Part shown: piece by piece, positions 1 to 12,988 of the stretch
Position numbering within the stretch: the stretch's first letter is position 1
Layout: each line of letters begins with the position of its first letter
Assembly: GCA_023375785.1 (NCBI GenBank)
Contig: SZWC01000553.1
Location: forward strand, 11,586 to 68,927
DNA: 57,342 nucleotides
Source: Penium margaritaceum
Taxonomy: Eukaryota > Streptophyta > Zygnematophyceae > Desmidiales > Peniaceae
Reading direction: 5' to 3'
Position numbers and translations under genes: made by a program
Notes under the pieces: model-generated
The model's database searches: none
The model's input: the letters and a program-made list of their open reading frames with translations, nothing else
Told to the model about the DNA's origin: nothing

Positions 1-480
1 GTGGCGGCAGGGCACTCTCTGCAGTTACGCCGGAGTGCGCAAATTGCACTTCGCAGAATCATGAAAACGGATAGTGTTCTACTGTACATAGTTAGGCACC
101 TTTTTGCGTGAGAAAAAAAATCTGCACAGAAGTGCGCAGAGTGGTTTTTGTTTAACGGAAAACAGATACGCGAGTTTTGTTTCCTGAAATGACAGAATGA
201 CCAATAATCGACCAATCATATAAAGACACGTATTCATAATCATCTGTTTTTTCCGAGTCACAAAAGAGCAAACTTCATTTATGTGACACACAGAGCAAGT
301 AACTCTGTTGTGTGTGACACAGAAAGCATCACAGTGCTTTCTGTGACAAAAGGCGCGACGCGGGCAGAGGTGCCTAACCAGGTGCCCTTTTCCTTTATCT
401 GAAAACGGCACAAACATCAAAACTGACCATTGTTGTACCCATTGCAGGCTGACAAAATTAAATAGGTGATTCGCCCAAAC
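1..480. other. Unassigned flank with small inverted repeats
   Basis: No gene recognised. Two adjacent hairpins can be seen. In the first, 283-295 faces 303-320 imperfectly. In the second, CACAGAAAGCA (318-328) faces TGCTTTCTGTG (335-345) perfectly across a 6-nt loop. GTTAGGCACC at 91-100 has its exact inverse at 369-378. The stretch at about 76-130 resembles 20057-20110, which also lies at the broken end of a copia fragment. Copia sequence begins at about 481. Open frames on the minus strand here look spurious. Confidence 0.5.
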
Positions 481-739
481 AATTAGGAATCTAAGCGACT
501 CAGCGGTGGCAGCAAGAGAGGGAAAACACCACATCGGCCTGTGGAACCGCCGGCTTGGTCATCCCGTTTTCTGCGCCATCATCGCCATGCAACATATGGT
601 CCGTGGCCTGGAGCTAAAGGGGGTGAAGCAACCATTTGCATCAATTTTTTAGAGCTGCATTGAAGGGAAGCAAGCCCTCTCTCCGTTTACCTGGGAACAG
701 ATGTGGACGGCATAGTTTCTGTCACTTGTTCACTCTGGT

Positions 740-2560
740 TTGTGTGGTCCCATGCCATCAAAGTCCTTGTCTGGCAAGTTGTACTTTGTCACTTTCATCG
801 ATGACAATTTGAGGAAGACGTGGGTGCACTTCTTGGCTACAAAGGATGAGTGTTTTGATACTTTCAAGGTGTGGATCACTGTTGTACAGACTGATAGTGG
901 TAGGCGGTTGAAGGTGCTCCACATCAATGGTGGAGAAGAGTACCTCCCCAATGAATTTCGCACCTTCCTTAAGCAACCTAAGATCAGGCACGAAGACATC
1001 CCTCCTTAAAAACCGCAGCTGAATGGAATGGCTGGAAGCACAAACAACACGCTCATGGAGTATGTTTGCAGCATGCTCCAAGATACGGGGCTCCCGCGGA
1101 TCTTTTGGGTGGAAGCATTCAACACCGTGGTGTACATGAAAAACTGGAGTCCCATGTACGCTGTGCCACTAATGACACCAGAGGACGCAGGGACGGGATG
1201 CAAGCTAACAGTTATGCACTTGAAATTATTCAGTTTTGATGCATTTGTGCACGTGCCTCGTGGCAGTCATAACAAGGTAGACACAAATTCAGTGAAGGCT
1301 GCCCTCCTTGGCTACGACACCATGGGATACCGCCTCTACGCCCTCGCTGCACGCAAGATCATGTGCAGCCATGACGTGGTCTTTCAAGACGACGTGAAGG
1401 GCTGGACTTGGAGCCCTATGTCTGCAGCTTCACTTGTTCCCACAATTGTACCTGAAGTGGGAGAAGAACCGATAGCAGAAGAGGACGGTGCGGAAGATGG
1501 TGGTGATAGCGGCAATGACAAGGAGGTGGAGGAACCTGAGAAGGAGACAGGTTCAGCAACCAAATCTGACAAGGAGGAGCAGCAAAGCAGCGTACAGCAG
1601 CTGCCACGACAGTCCATACGTATTCTCAAAGGTCTGAAGGCCAGTGGGGAGAAGCTATGGAGGTCCAAGTGGCTCGCAAAGATGCAAATGCAACAAGGGG
1701 AGCGGCTGAAACTATGCACCGTTCCACCACCAACGGACTCATCTGACCTCAAGCTCCTTTTTCTTACCATCACCGATGACCCAGCCAACATCACCAAAGC
1801 CATGCACAATGCCAAGGCGACAAATTGCTGTGCTGCAGCAGACAAGGAGTATGGTGCGCTTATGAACAATGGCACCTGGACCCTCGAGGAAGTTCCATGT
1901 GGCAGCCGGATGATCGGATTCCGGTGGATCTTCAGGCGCAAGCGTGGTGCAGATGGTGAGGTTCTTAGGTACAAAGCACGGCTGGTTACAAAGGGGTATC
2001 TGCAGACTGAGGGTGTGAAATACAATGAGATACATGCACCTATCACAAATTTCACATCGATCCGAGTAATCCTCACTCTTGTTGCCGCTATGCAGTTGGA
2101 GGTGCACCCAATGGATGTGGCGTGTGTAGTTTTTAACCGTGGCAGCAAAGAGGATATGTACATGGAGCAGCTGGAAGGGTATGTAGTGGAATGGAAGGAG
2201 GATTTGGTGTGCAAGCTTGTGAAGGCCCTCTACGGCCTGAAGCAAGCACCGTCAGCATGGTACCACAAGATGGATGAACAGCTAGCTGACCTTAGTTTTG
2301 TGCGCAGTGAAGCTGACCATGCTGTCCATGTGCACATGCACGAGGCAAGCCAGGTCATCATCTTGCTCTATGTTGATGATCTGCTCATTGCATCTCACTC
2401 CAAGTCTTGTTTGGACAATGTGGAACAGTACCTTGCTGCCAGGATGAACATGAAAGACATGGGAGAGCTCAGTTACTATATCTGCCTTCATTCTAAGTGT
2501 GACCAGCCGCAAAATATCTTCCTGACCAAGCCACTGGCAGCGTACTCTTTCAGCAGCTGA
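740..2560 (+). pseudogene. Copia integrase and reverse transcriptase remnant (element G)
   Basis: Two frames separated by a TAA at 1007-1009. The first (740-1009) covers the integrase core start. The second (1028-2560) holds the integrase end, an acidic linker and RT. The catalytic Glu region of integrase reads MAGSTNNTLME where the family has AER-N-LME, and the second Asp region reads HINGGEEY, so two catalytic positions are lost. RT keeps MDV-type palm residues, the YGLKQAP motif and YVDD (LLYVDDLLIAS). An upstream TAG near 650 breaks the GAG-pre-integrase domain. The TAA at 1007 is also present in element E at 40971, in identical context, so both descend from one already broken copy. It cannot be functional. 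Confidence 0.88.
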
Positions 2561-2609
2561 GGGGACAGTGTGGACTTTTTGTTATTTTGATTCTTGCAAA
2601 GTGGCAGAA

Positions 2610-3255
2610 TAATGGAAATGAGGGTGTCAGAAAGTGAGAACAATAGGTTGCTCAATAAAAATCATCTGGCATAAAGTTGCATAAAAGCTGATTCACAGGT
2701 ACCAACACACTGTTTGGACCTCAATTTGGAGTCCATTTGAGTGAGATATGGATTTGCAAAGTTTGGAGATCATGGGTGGGATTCAAGTGATGACCTGAGC
2801 ACTTTCAGCTCAAAAGGCAGTCTAGTTATTGGCGAGGGCGGCTGAGAGCGGCCTTCAAGGAGAAAAGATGGCTGGAGGACGTTGAAGGTACTTGAAGGAA
2901 GGACCAGTCCATGATTATTGGCCGTGCAGGTTGCGGGAGACATAACTCTCATCCATGTCAGTTTGACTGCCGCTCATCCTGCTAGGCTCGGAGTGTGCAA
3001 GAGGGTCAACTATGACAGAGAGCATCTCACTGGTCCCTTGGCCAAATGAGGCATGTGAGGGCTTTTCAAAAAGCTGTGATAACGTTCTTTCTCACTGAAT
3101 AGTCCATTCAGACACTTGCATTCTCTGCAAACCTACGTTGACTTCCATAATTTCTGTCTATGCAACCTGCAACTCCCTCTCACAAACAGTTGGCCCTGCC
3201 TAGTCGACTCTTGGTGAGCCTGATCACCTCTCTGAGGGCTGCCCCAATTTCCATC
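2610..3255 (+). repeat. 3' LTR of element G (subtype B)
   Basis: Follows a purine-rich stretch (gcaaagtggcagaa) and ends in CA. It matches the LTRs at 37798-38418 and 26982-27626 better than the 648-bp LTRs of element A, notably GAGTGAGATATGGATTTG and the AAGTTTGGAGATCATGGG block. It begins TAATGG rather than TGTTGG. Minus-strand RNase H sequence of fragment H starts directly after it. Confidence 0.8.
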
Positions 3256-3996
3256 ATCTCTGTCCCAATGTGCATTGTTGTAGCTGATGAGGATGGGACT
3301 TTTGTTACTGTCGAAGGAGAGGTAAAGGTGGCTGCTGCTCTCAAGGTAGCACAGTGCGCGCTTGACCGCCTCCCAATGTGGCACACCCGGGTTGGTGTAG
3401 AACTTGCTCACTGCTCCCACTGCTTAGCTGATGTCGAGGTGAATTCTGACGACTACATACATGAGGCTCGTGACTGTTTCTTGGTATGGTACGGCCTCCA
3501 TGTGGTTTCTATGTTGCTTTCCATGAGAATCCTGCGTGATGCTCAGCTTTGCTCCCACTTCGAGTGGTGTCCCCACCTTCCGTGCACCTCCCATATTGAA
3601 CCACTTGATGATGTCACTCACATAAGTGCTCTGCGATAGATCCAAGGTCTGCTGGTGCCGATCACGCTTTGTCCAGAGACCCAGGTAGTAGCTCAGCTCT
3701 CCCATGTCCTTCATGTGAAACCTGGCTGCGAAGGACTGCTTAGAAACTTTGAGGAGAGACTTGTATTCAGAGGAAATAAGCAATTCATCACTACGAAGCA
3801 AGATGATGACCTGGCTTTTGTCCTATGTGCGCCCATAGACTCCATGATCTGTCTCGCTATGCACAAAACCAAGGCTTGCCACTTGCTCATCAATCCTGTG
3901 GTACCATGCGCATGGCGCTTGCTTCAAGCCATAGAGTGCCTTAACCCACTTGCACACATGACCCTCAAATCCTTCTACCGCATACACCTCTAGTAA
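3256..3996 (-). pseudogene. Copia RT end and RNase H start (fragment H)
   Basis: On the minus strand: RT motif YGLKQAP-AWYH (about 3920), the palm region with its YVDD degraded, MKDMGELSYYLGL (about 3690), the QSTYVSDIIKWFNM segment, and the first part of RNase H ending at NNAHW-D at 3256. It belongs to the same family as elements A, C, E and G. Several shifts and stops interrupt it. The 5' side is cut at about 3997 by unrelated sequence with a tRNA-like block; the 3' side is cut by element G. Non-functional. Confidence 0.82.
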
Positions 3997-4130
3997 GCTT
4001 CCTAGAAGCTTCCTGTCCCATTTTGGGCCACAAAGAAAAATGCAGCCATCGTGGAGTTTCGGCCCGCGACCCATGAGCTCCGGCGCCTGTCCCAACTAGG
4101 CCACAATGTTGTATTTCCTACGATGATCTC
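3997..4130 (-). repeat. Possible degraded tRNA-derived SINE
   Basis: The minus strand carries TGGCCTAGTTGG, a full match to a Pol III A box, and about 30 nt downstream a poor B-box-like stretch, then a T-rich tail. The arrangement resembles the better preserved A/B boxes in the D LTRs. It separates two copia fragments of different families. The boundaries and the identity are uncertain. Confidence 0.35.
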
Positions 4131-5755
4131 CAGGGGACATACCCATTATGGGCAGCGCATTCTTGGCCTATCTTGGAAAAGAATGAGGGGACGTACTCCA
4201 TAGAGCAGTGCATGCCTTGTCTTTCCGTGCAACTAGCCAGCTATCCAGTACACAAGGTGCATACCATTCAACAAATCTCTCCCTTGCACCTCTGTCCATC
4301 TCTCGCTCACTGAGCTCCAGCTATGCCTTGGTGCTCACCCTTCCTGTGCCGCACTCCTCATGCCAAATCCTTGAATGCCTTCATAGTGCATGTCGCTCTC
4401 TAGTGGCTTGGTCATGCAGTCAGCAAGCATGATCTTCGTTCTACAATGCTCCAAGTGCACCACGTTCTTCATGACCAGGTCACGTGAGTAGTGGTAACGT
4501 ATGTCGATGTGCTCCGTTCGCCTGGAGATGATCTCATCTTCAGCCATCAAGATGGCGCTCATGTTTTCCATGTGTACAATCGTGGTATCCTATTGTGGCA
4601 CTGTCATTTTGCCAAGCACGCTCCGCAGCCACTGAGTCTCCTTACACAACTCAGACAACACAACGTACTCTGCCTCAGCCGTGGACACGGAAACACAATC
4701 CTAATTTCTGTTGTCCCATGAGATGGCAGCGTCATTCAAGATGCACACGTATCTAGAGGAGGATTACCGGTTATCGAGACTTCCTCCCCAGTCAGCGTCG
4801 GTGTAGCACTTCAAGCAGAGGGGGTCCGTACCTTCTTGGCCTCCAAGGACGAGGCCCATGTGACGTGTCTTCTACAGATAGTGCAAGATGCGCTTGACTG
4901 CCTGCCAATGTTGTGGCCCTCAATTGGCCATGAATCTGCTCACTTGTCCCACAGCATAGCAGATATCCAGACGAGTACCTACCATGGCGTACATGATGCT
5001 ACCAACGGCGCACTGGTAGGGGATGTCTTACATCTCCGTTTGTTATGCTTCATTGCTTTGCGACATTGAGGCCTTCAGTTTTGCATCGGTCGACATTAGG
5101 GTGCTGACAGGTTTACAGTCTTCTATGTGATAGCGCTTTAGTACCTCTCGGATGTATTTGGTTTGGTTGAGTTTGATGGTGTCTGTTGATCGGTTGCGGT
5201 CTATGGCAATCTTGAGGTAGTACTCAAGAGGACCCATGTCCATCATTTTGTCAAAATTCAGCTCATCAAGCAGCTTGACTGAAGAAGAGCAAATGATCAG
5301 ATTATGCACAAACAGTGCAACCAGCATCAGCCCACTCCCATCATTGCGCACGTACAAGCTGGGATCATTTTGGCAATGCGCAAAGGAGTGACCATTCATG
5401 AAACTGTCCATCCTTGGGGCCTGTTTCAACCTGTAGAGCGCTTTCACCAACTTACACACCTTGTCCTCGGGAGCTTTGACTCCTTCCGGCACCTCCATCA
5501 ACACTTCCTTATCAAGCTTACCATATAGGAAAGCTCTTGTGATGTCCATTTGGTGTATCGCCAGGTTGTTTGCGGCTGCAATGACAGGGAGAGAGCAGAC
5601 GGAGGCAAAGGTAACGACAAGCCTGAACGTCTTGTTGTACTCAGAGCTTGGGCGGTAAGAGAACCCCTTTGCCACTACCCTCGCCTTGAACGTTTTTTTT
5701 CCATCTTGCTTCTTCTTCACTCGGATGACCCACTTGGATCCCACCACGTGGATCT
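4131..5755 (-). pseudogene. Copia pol fragment, family I (RT and RNase H)
   Basis: The minus strand encodes most of RT (5043-5755: VGSKWVIRVKKK, KARVVAKGF, the MDITRAFLYG palm region, VKALYRLKQAP) and then RNase H to its end (4335-4571: EHIDIRYHYSRDLV, MLADCMTKPL). The catalytic YVDD is replaced by FVHN, so RT is dead. It is the same family as the copy at 55794-57260. The 3' noncoding stretch (4150-4300) includes the block found throughout 46-56 kb that ends in gcatgccttgt. The RT N-terminus is cut at about 5755, exactly where segmental duplication copy 1 begins. Confidence 0.85.
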
Positions 5756-7700
5756 TTTCAATAAACAAGTGAAAAGTGAACATTTTCTAAACACTTCATG
5801 ATTTTTAAAAGCACTCAGAATGTTACAGGTATGTAATCTGGATAGCTGATGAACGTTTACATGGATGATGAACGCTTGAGACATTTTGACAGATGATCAT
5901 TTCCTTATGAATAGTTTTACCTCGCATGGAAACTTTTATGACGATGGTTGAAACCTGCAAGTGAGTTTGATTTCATGTTGTTGAGAACCTTGTGAAAAGT
6001 GCTTCATACAAAAACCCATAATATTGAATGATCATTATGTACCACTCTCTTGGAAGGAATTAATCATGTAAAAATTTTCTTCAACATGGCAAGCTATCCA
6101 AATCAGATACCCATAATTTTTTTCTTCCTACCCACAAAGGGTTATGAAATATGTATCCATTTTTATGTTTTTGTAAGCGTGGACAAAATTTTGTTTTTTT
6201 CCTCATGTTGCATAGAACATTGAAATAGATCTTTACGCTTTCAGAATTGATAACATCTATTGTCTCCCATCTACGTTTAGTTATGTCATTTTTTTTGGCA
6301 AACGATATGAGTTTTAGTGGAATCGCATCTCATTTTTTATTTCAATGAATTTTTTGTAAAGATGTGGCATTCAAAAAAACATTCTGTTCAACTATGTTTT
6401 GACAGTATCCTTTGTAGATCATTGTTAAATAGACATATTTTTTGGAACTGCTCCTAGATTCAAAATGATGTTGAAAACATGTTAGCTAGATGCATTCACG
6501 CATGAATGTCAGTTTCTTATGATGTAAAGCGTTATCTTGATTCGACCGAGATTGAATTTGGTTTTCATTCAAAATGTTTTTGTATTATTCTTTAGACCCA
6601 AAACTCTTCACCAGAACATTTCTTCACTAGGAAAGATTGACTCTACATGTCTAAGGCTAGGAAACATATTTGTAACTGGTGAGAAAACAAGGAACGACCA
6701 CTCGAAGATCGGGGCTACTTACTAAGAGCAAGTTTTGTGACAAGACCATTCTTGTTTACAAAATGAAGATTCAAATCGCCTCAGACAATAATGCTTCAAA
6801 CTGGTCACTAACGAAGAACTCAATCTTATGTTCATCTAGTTCCCAACCTACATCGTGTCAGTCCGAGTGTGCCACATCGTCAGCGGTAGATGCAAAACAC
6901 AAAAGCAATGCCGTGGAACACGGCACTCATTTCATCGCCCTCCTTGCTTGAGATAATTGTATGGACCTCGCGAGTCAATCACAAGCTGACCGATACGCGT
7001 TGTGGTGGTGTGGTGGCATGCTGTGTTTGACAGCTCCAAAACTTCATATGGTTTACTGGCCGCCTTTTAATCATGAATGCAGGTCCAGCAAAAACTGGCC
7101 TGTGATGCTCTTTATGCTGGCGTTGGCCCAAGTGACTATGCGTTCCCTTGCATACCTATCACGCTGGCGGGCGGGACAGCACCATGTCCAGTCCATGCTT
7201 TGTTGTTCTATTTTAAGTGGCACATGCTCAACCCCATAACATAAGTAGGATATCTCAAATAACTGTTGCGGTAGCAAGTAATGCCCTCCGAAAAGACTTG
7301 GCACCAATTTCTGCACTGTGTTTGGTGCGTCCTCTGTACGGCAGAAGAGGGGGGGGGGGGGCTGCGAGTGCCTTCACAGAAGTTAAAGTTTGGAGCCTGC
7401 TGGGGAATGCTGCTGCTCATCCTGGGAAGAGCAAGAACCTCGTCCTGCTACTACTACTTGCACACAGAATATAGCATAGCCAGTGCCAGCTCTTGAACAT
7501 GAGTGGAGAGCTGGCACTTGGCTACTGCACTTCCTTGCAAACCCCATCGTCCTCTACATGGCAGCAGTTCACAGATACATAGAATACAAGTGCACGCTGG
7601 AACCCTTTTGTGTTGTCCACCACCATTTCCCACTCAAAGCAGAACAATGTGAGCGCAGCCAGGCACCCACTCATTCCGTAACAATCCTGGCTGAAGAATG
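5756..7700 (+). repeat. Segmental duplication copy 1 (thaumatin promoter without the gene)
   Basis: Matches 12017-15770 along its whole length once three transposon insertions in copy 2 are removed. The first ~950 bp are AT-rich noncoding sequence. From about 6790 the match covers the region upstream of the thaumatin-X8 gene, including the poly-G tract (7349-7361) and an 11-bp inverted repeat (7483-7493 with 7507-7517). Similarity stops at about 7690, at the place of the gene's start codon, so only promoter and 5' leader were kept. Short frames here are not credible genes. Confidence 0.85.
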
Positions 7701-8894
7701 TCCTTCAGACAAATGACATATATCAATTGCGTGGTGTAAAATGTAGCCCTTAAACTTACTCGTACACAAGTGCTAGATGTGATAATCAAGATGAAACACT
7801 CATGATAGGTCTCGGGAGTGCATGACTTAAAAGTGAGCTCTTCGTAACAAAAATGTGTTACTAGTCTTCCATTATGTGCGTATGAACTTATCAAATGGTA
7901 TTTTGCGATTATTTTCTTTTGAAAGTTCCCAGTTGAGGTATATTTATACCTCAACCTAATATATTGTGTATGTGATGTTTATCCATGGATAATAATAATC
8001 CATGTAATTTTTGGGTTATAAATTTAATTGCAAACTTTCTTTCTTTTTCACGGTTTAGATTCTTATAGTACAATCTTACAGTGAGTACGATTGTGCAATT
8101 TTTGCCATTGTGCAAGTGTTTTCCCTGAAGTTCTAAAAGGACGTATGCATGTATGGCATACTTGAAATGTTTAGATGTATACTGCTTTGGATGTTTCTTT
8201 TGTGAGTTTTTCTTTGTGGCATTGTGTTTCTCACACTTGCCTCCTCCGTGAATAATGCAATCAAACACAAAGGTACTTCATTTTGATTTTGTACATTGTT
8301 GTACATTATAAATATCATAATTGTATTATAAACATGTTCTCCTCATCAGGCAAGTTGCATCCAATGTTGACGTATAAACATTGGTACATAATTGATGTGG
8401 GCAGTATTGTTACGACCGCAAAATAGTCATTTTTTTATAATTTCTCTACAACACGATAGAGATATATTTCTAAAATGCAAACATGTATGTGACGTAGTGA
8501 CATTAGCATGTATATATGCTTGATATGTCAAACATGCTTTCAATTTTTATATGCTACCTATGTGTAGTATGGTTACATTCCATCATGTGAGGTTATGACT
8601 AAAATTCCAACATGCATGTATAGCCACAAATAGATGTCTACATCCTTAATTGTGCTTTGTAAGTAGAAATTGTATCCACAAGTGTTTTATCTCTATGTCA
8701 CTATAGATATGTGAACTCTCAAAGTAATTGCACTAGTCCTGTGGCATTGACTATATCGCCATAAAAAAACAACGATTTTGGGTTGATGCTTTTGAGCATC
8801 ATATTAAATGAAATGAAGCATCTTGAGACAACACTTACCTCCTTACCTTGCTCACCTAACATCAATACAGTTGATGATGTTTGCATTGTGAAGA
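7701..8894. other. AT-rich gene-free stretch
   Basis: No gene recognised. It contains a perfect inverted repeat GTTGAGGTATA (7932-7942) and TATACCTCAAC (7945-7955), and the palindrome TTATCCATGGATAA (7979-7992). The small minus-strand frames (7634-8318) are low complexity, Lys/His rich and resemble no family. Confidence 0.5.
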
Positions 8895-11480
8895 GATGAT
8901 CTCAGGTTGGTGTTGTATACAGTGATTTGTAAGTGGGATTACATGAAAAATATCTTTCACAAACTAGAGTCACTTACCTTTACCTCATAAGACCCAACGG
9001 GTTACCAAACTAAGCACAAAGTATCCTGCATACCTAGACGGCAAAAGAAATCAACAGCCATCGGTAGTTCAACAATGCAATGTATCTACTATGGACTGGA
9101 CCTACACCCACTCGAACCACAACAACATGGTTGGTTCTTCAAAGGGGTCCATTTTGCAACCGCAAGATGGCTATGGAATCCAGTTTCCCAATGTACCCAA
9201 ACACCACATGCTACAGACTCTATACGGGTCAAGAGAAAATGACGCCATCCATGGCTGTGGATATCAACAATAAAAATGGTTAACAGATAAGATGCATGCG
9301 TGCATGGATTGAGTCATCAAAGACAGGTTGGGTCATCAAATCTGTAAGTACGGTTATGTCGCCATCTGGTAACTATGTTGGCATTGTCAATAGATGAGAT
9401 TGTGTTGATGTGGTTTGCGATGATGTGCAAGTGGGAGTGAACAAAAAATGCCTATCACAAGCTAGACTCACTTTACTCTACGTAGGTAGACACAACAACA
9501 CACCAAACTGACCACGACCTATCCTACATGCTTAGAGAACAAAAGACATCAATGGCCATCGGTGCTCAAACAATGAAATGCATTTACTATGGACTGAAAT
9601 GACACCCACTCGAACCATGACAACGCGGTTGGTTCTTCAAAGGGGTCCCTTCCGCAACCACGAGACGGAAATGGCCGGTCTAGATTTGCAATGTACCCTA
9701 ACACCACATGCTATAGTCTCTATACAAGTCACTGCAACGCGATGCCATCCATGGCTATGGATCTCAACAACAAAAGTGGCTCAAAAAATGGGATGCATGT
9801 GTGCATGAATCGAGTCAGAAAGGATAGGCTCGGTCATCAAATCTGTCAAATAGGTCATGTCGAAAGTTGGAAATCATGTTGGCATTGTCAATAGATAAGT
9901 TGGTGTTGGCGTGGTTTGCCATGATGTGCAAGTGGGAGTGAATGAGAAATTCCTATCACAAACTAGACTCACTTTACTCTATGTAACTAGACACAACGAC
10001 ACACCAAAGTGACACCGACATATCATGCATGCTTAGACTACAAAAGACGTCAACGGCCAACGGTGCTTGAACAATGCAATGCATCTAATGTGGACTGAAA
10101 ATACACCCACTCAAACCACGACAACGTGGTTGCCTCTTCAAAGGGGTCCCTTCCGAGACTGCAAGGTGGCTATGACTTATCTTGATTCCTAATTCACCCC
10201 AACACCACATGCTAGGGACTCTGCACATGTCACATGAACATGACGCCATCCATGGCTATGGTTGTGAATAGCAAATGTGGTTCACATATGGGATTCATGT
10301 GTGGATGAATTGATTTGCCAAAGATAGATTGGATCAACACATATGTCACTAGGGTCATGTCCGAAGCTGGTAATCATGTTGGCAAAGTCAATAGATAAGA
10401 TCGTGTTGGTGTGGTTTGCAATGATGTGCAAGTGGGTGTGAATGATAAAAACCTATCACAAAGTAGAATGACGGGATGGCTATGGCTAATCACGATTCCA
10501 AATTCACCCCAATATCACATGGTAGGGACTCTATACAAGTCACATAAACATGAAGCCATCCATGGCTATGGATGTGATAAAAAAAAGTGGTTCATGTCAA
10601 ACCTTGGTTATCATGTTGGCATTGTCAATAAATGAGATCGTGTTGGTGTGGTTTGCAGTGATTTGGAAGTGGGAGTGAATGAGAAATTCCTATAACAAAC
10701 TAGACTCACTTTACTCTACGTAGGTAGACACAACAAAACTCCAAATCAACCATGAAGTATCCTGCATGCCTAGACCACAAGAGTCATCAACGACCATCGC
10801 TGCTGGAACAATGCAATGCATCTACTATGGATTGAACCGACACCCACTCCAACCAGGAAAATGTGGCTGGTTTCAAAGGGGTCCCTTCCGGAACCCGGGC
10901 TGGCTATGGCCAATCGGGATTCCCCATGTATCCCAACAACAAATGTTAGGGACTCTATAGAGGTCAAACAAACATGACGCCATCCATGGATCTCAACAAC
11001 AAAAGTGGTTCATAAATGGGATGCATGTGTGCATGAATAGAGTCACCAAAGACGGGTTGGGTCATTAAATCTTTCAAGTGTATCATGTCAAAAGTGGGTA
11101 ATCATATTGGCAGTGTCAATAGATGAGATTGTGTTGGTGTGGTTTGCAACAATGTGCAAGTGGGAGTGAATGATTAATGCCTATCCCAAACTAGCATCAC
11201 TTTACCTTACGTAGCTAGACATAATGACACACCAAACTAACATCGACTTATCTGCATGCCTAGACAACGTAACACATCAACGACCAAGGATGCTTCAAGT
11301 ATGGAATGCATCTACTATTAAATGAAATGACACCCACTCCGACCACAACTACATGGTCAATTCTCCGAACGGGTCCCTTTCGGTACTGCGGGGTGGCTAT
11401 GGCCAGTCTTGATTCCCTATTTACCCCAAAAGTACATGCTAGAGACTCTACACACAAGACATAAACATCACGCCATCCAT
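8895..11480. repeat. Tandem satellite, ~500-bp unit, about five copies
   Basis: The block with agac-caaaaga-atcaac recurs at about 9036, 9534, 10034, 10772 and 11262. Spacings are therefore close to 498, 500, 738 and 490 bp. The long interval carries an extra partial unit at about 10400-10640. Each unit contains a CACCCACTC-AACCA block, an AAAGGGGTCC block and CCATCCATGG. Short frames inside are repeat artefacts. Confidence 0.88.
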
Positions 11481-12016
11481 GACATTCCTCACATTGTGAC
11501 AAACAGTTCACAAACATTTTTTCTAGTGTCAAACTTATACATTCGGTCTTTCATAGTCCAAAAAAATTGCATCGTAGATTTAAGGTATGAAAAAACAATA
11601 GTGCAATCTAGGTTTCAATGCTAAAACTTTCCACCTCATGAGAATTAATGACTACACCACTAGTTTATCTGGCTTGACTAGGTAAAACTCAATCAATTTC
11701 AGACTGGAATGAGTTTTGAACTTCATCATGAATATAGGGACAGTGTCAAGTGTTGTGTAGAATTAGAGTGTTTTTAAAAAATAATGAATCACACATATGA
11801 CCTTAGTTTATGTCTTCAAACTCCCACTTCAATACATAACTACGAGTGCAATTAACATCACATTATGTGACACTAAAAAATGTTTGTAATTACTGCATGA
11901 AAAGGAAAAAAATTTGAATTGATAAAGTGTTTGGTATGACATTGATCTTTGAAACTTAAAAATGATTTCCATTCCAATGTCACATATTATATGAAATCTG
12001 TCTTGAAATGCTTGTT
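11481..12016. other. AT-rich gene-free stretch
   Basis: Nothing recognisable as a gene, RNA or mobile element. It lies between the last satellite unit and the start of segmental duplication copy 2. Confidence 0.5.
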
Positions 12017-12988
12017 CTTTTCAATAAATAAATGAAAACAAAACATTTTCTAGGCCCTTTATGATTTTGCAAAGAACTCCAAATGTTAGACGTATGTTAC
12101 CTGGATGGATGACGAAAGTTTGGATAGATGGTGAACGCTTGAGAAATTGCAACACATAATTATTTCCTTATTGAATGATTTTATCACGCATGGAAAATTT
12201 TATGATGATGGTTGAAACCTGCAAGTGAGTTTGATTTCATGTTGTTGAGAACCGTGTGGAAATTGCTTCATTATAAAGCACAAAGTATTGAATGATCATA
12301 ATGTAAGACTCTTTTGAAAGAAATAAATTATTGAAAATCTTTCTTAGAGATGCAATTTTATCCAAATTAGATACCGAATCATTTTTTTCATACCCACAAA
12401 GGGTTGTAAAACATTTCTCCATTTTTATATTCCTATTAACTGGACGAATTTGTTTCTTTTTTCATGTTGCATAGTACATTGCAATAGAATTTTCCGCTTT
12501 CAGAAATTGGTAAGATCTACCTTCTGCCTTCAATGCATAGTTATTTGAATTATTTATTGGCATAAAGATTTGAGTTTTAATAAAGTGGCATGTCATTCAT
12601 CATTTCAATGCATTTTCTGTATGAATTTAGAGTTCGACTTTTCGGTTCAAGTATGTTTCGACTATATTCCTTTTCAATCGTTATCTAATGGACACATTAG
12701 TTGGAACTGCTAGTAGATTCAAAATGAACTTTAAAAAATGTTTGCTAGATACATTCATGTATGAATCTTTGTTTCTTATGATGTTGAACGATTTCCTCAT
12801 TGGACCGAGATTGAGTTTGGTTTTCATTCGCAAGTTTTTTATAATATTCATTAGACCCAAAACCCTACAGCAGAACATTTCTAGACTAAGAAAGATTGAC
12901 TCTATAAGTCTGAGGCTAGAAAAGATATTTGTAAACGGTGACAAAACGGGGAACGACCACCCAGAGATCAGGTAATTACTGCAAACAA

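Larger units (their letters stand above)
481..3255 (+). mobile_element. Copia element G, 5'-truncated, with 3' LTR
   Basis: A Ty1/copia copy of the A/B/C/E family, missing LTR, gag, protease and the start of the GAG-pre-integrase domain. It runs from the GAG-pre-integrase remnant (about 481-680) through integrase and reverse transcriptase to a 3' LTR. RNase H is missing: the frame passes from the end of RT (about 2518) straight into the last codons of RNase H (LTKPLAAYSF), so about 0.7 kb is deleted. It lies in the RNase H of the minus-strand fragment H, which resumes at 3256. Its 5' boundary joins unrelated DNA, so no target duplication can be tested. Confidence 0.85.

Noticed and set aside
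1384..2214. 276-codon minus frame opposite element G
   Set aside because: Shadow of the plus-strand integrase/RT frame; the same shadow appears opposite elements A and E.
8895..11480. A CRISPR-like array
   Set aside because: The units are ~500-bp tandem repeats without short repeats and unique spacers, and the DNA is plant nuclear.
5756..12960. The ~940-bp direct repeats at 5770-6710 and 12020-12960 as LTRs of one element
   Set aside because: Similarity continues well past 12960 into the thaumatin promoter and is only interrupted by MITEs, there is no PBS or pol between, and the interval holds a satellite. A segmental duplication explains it better.
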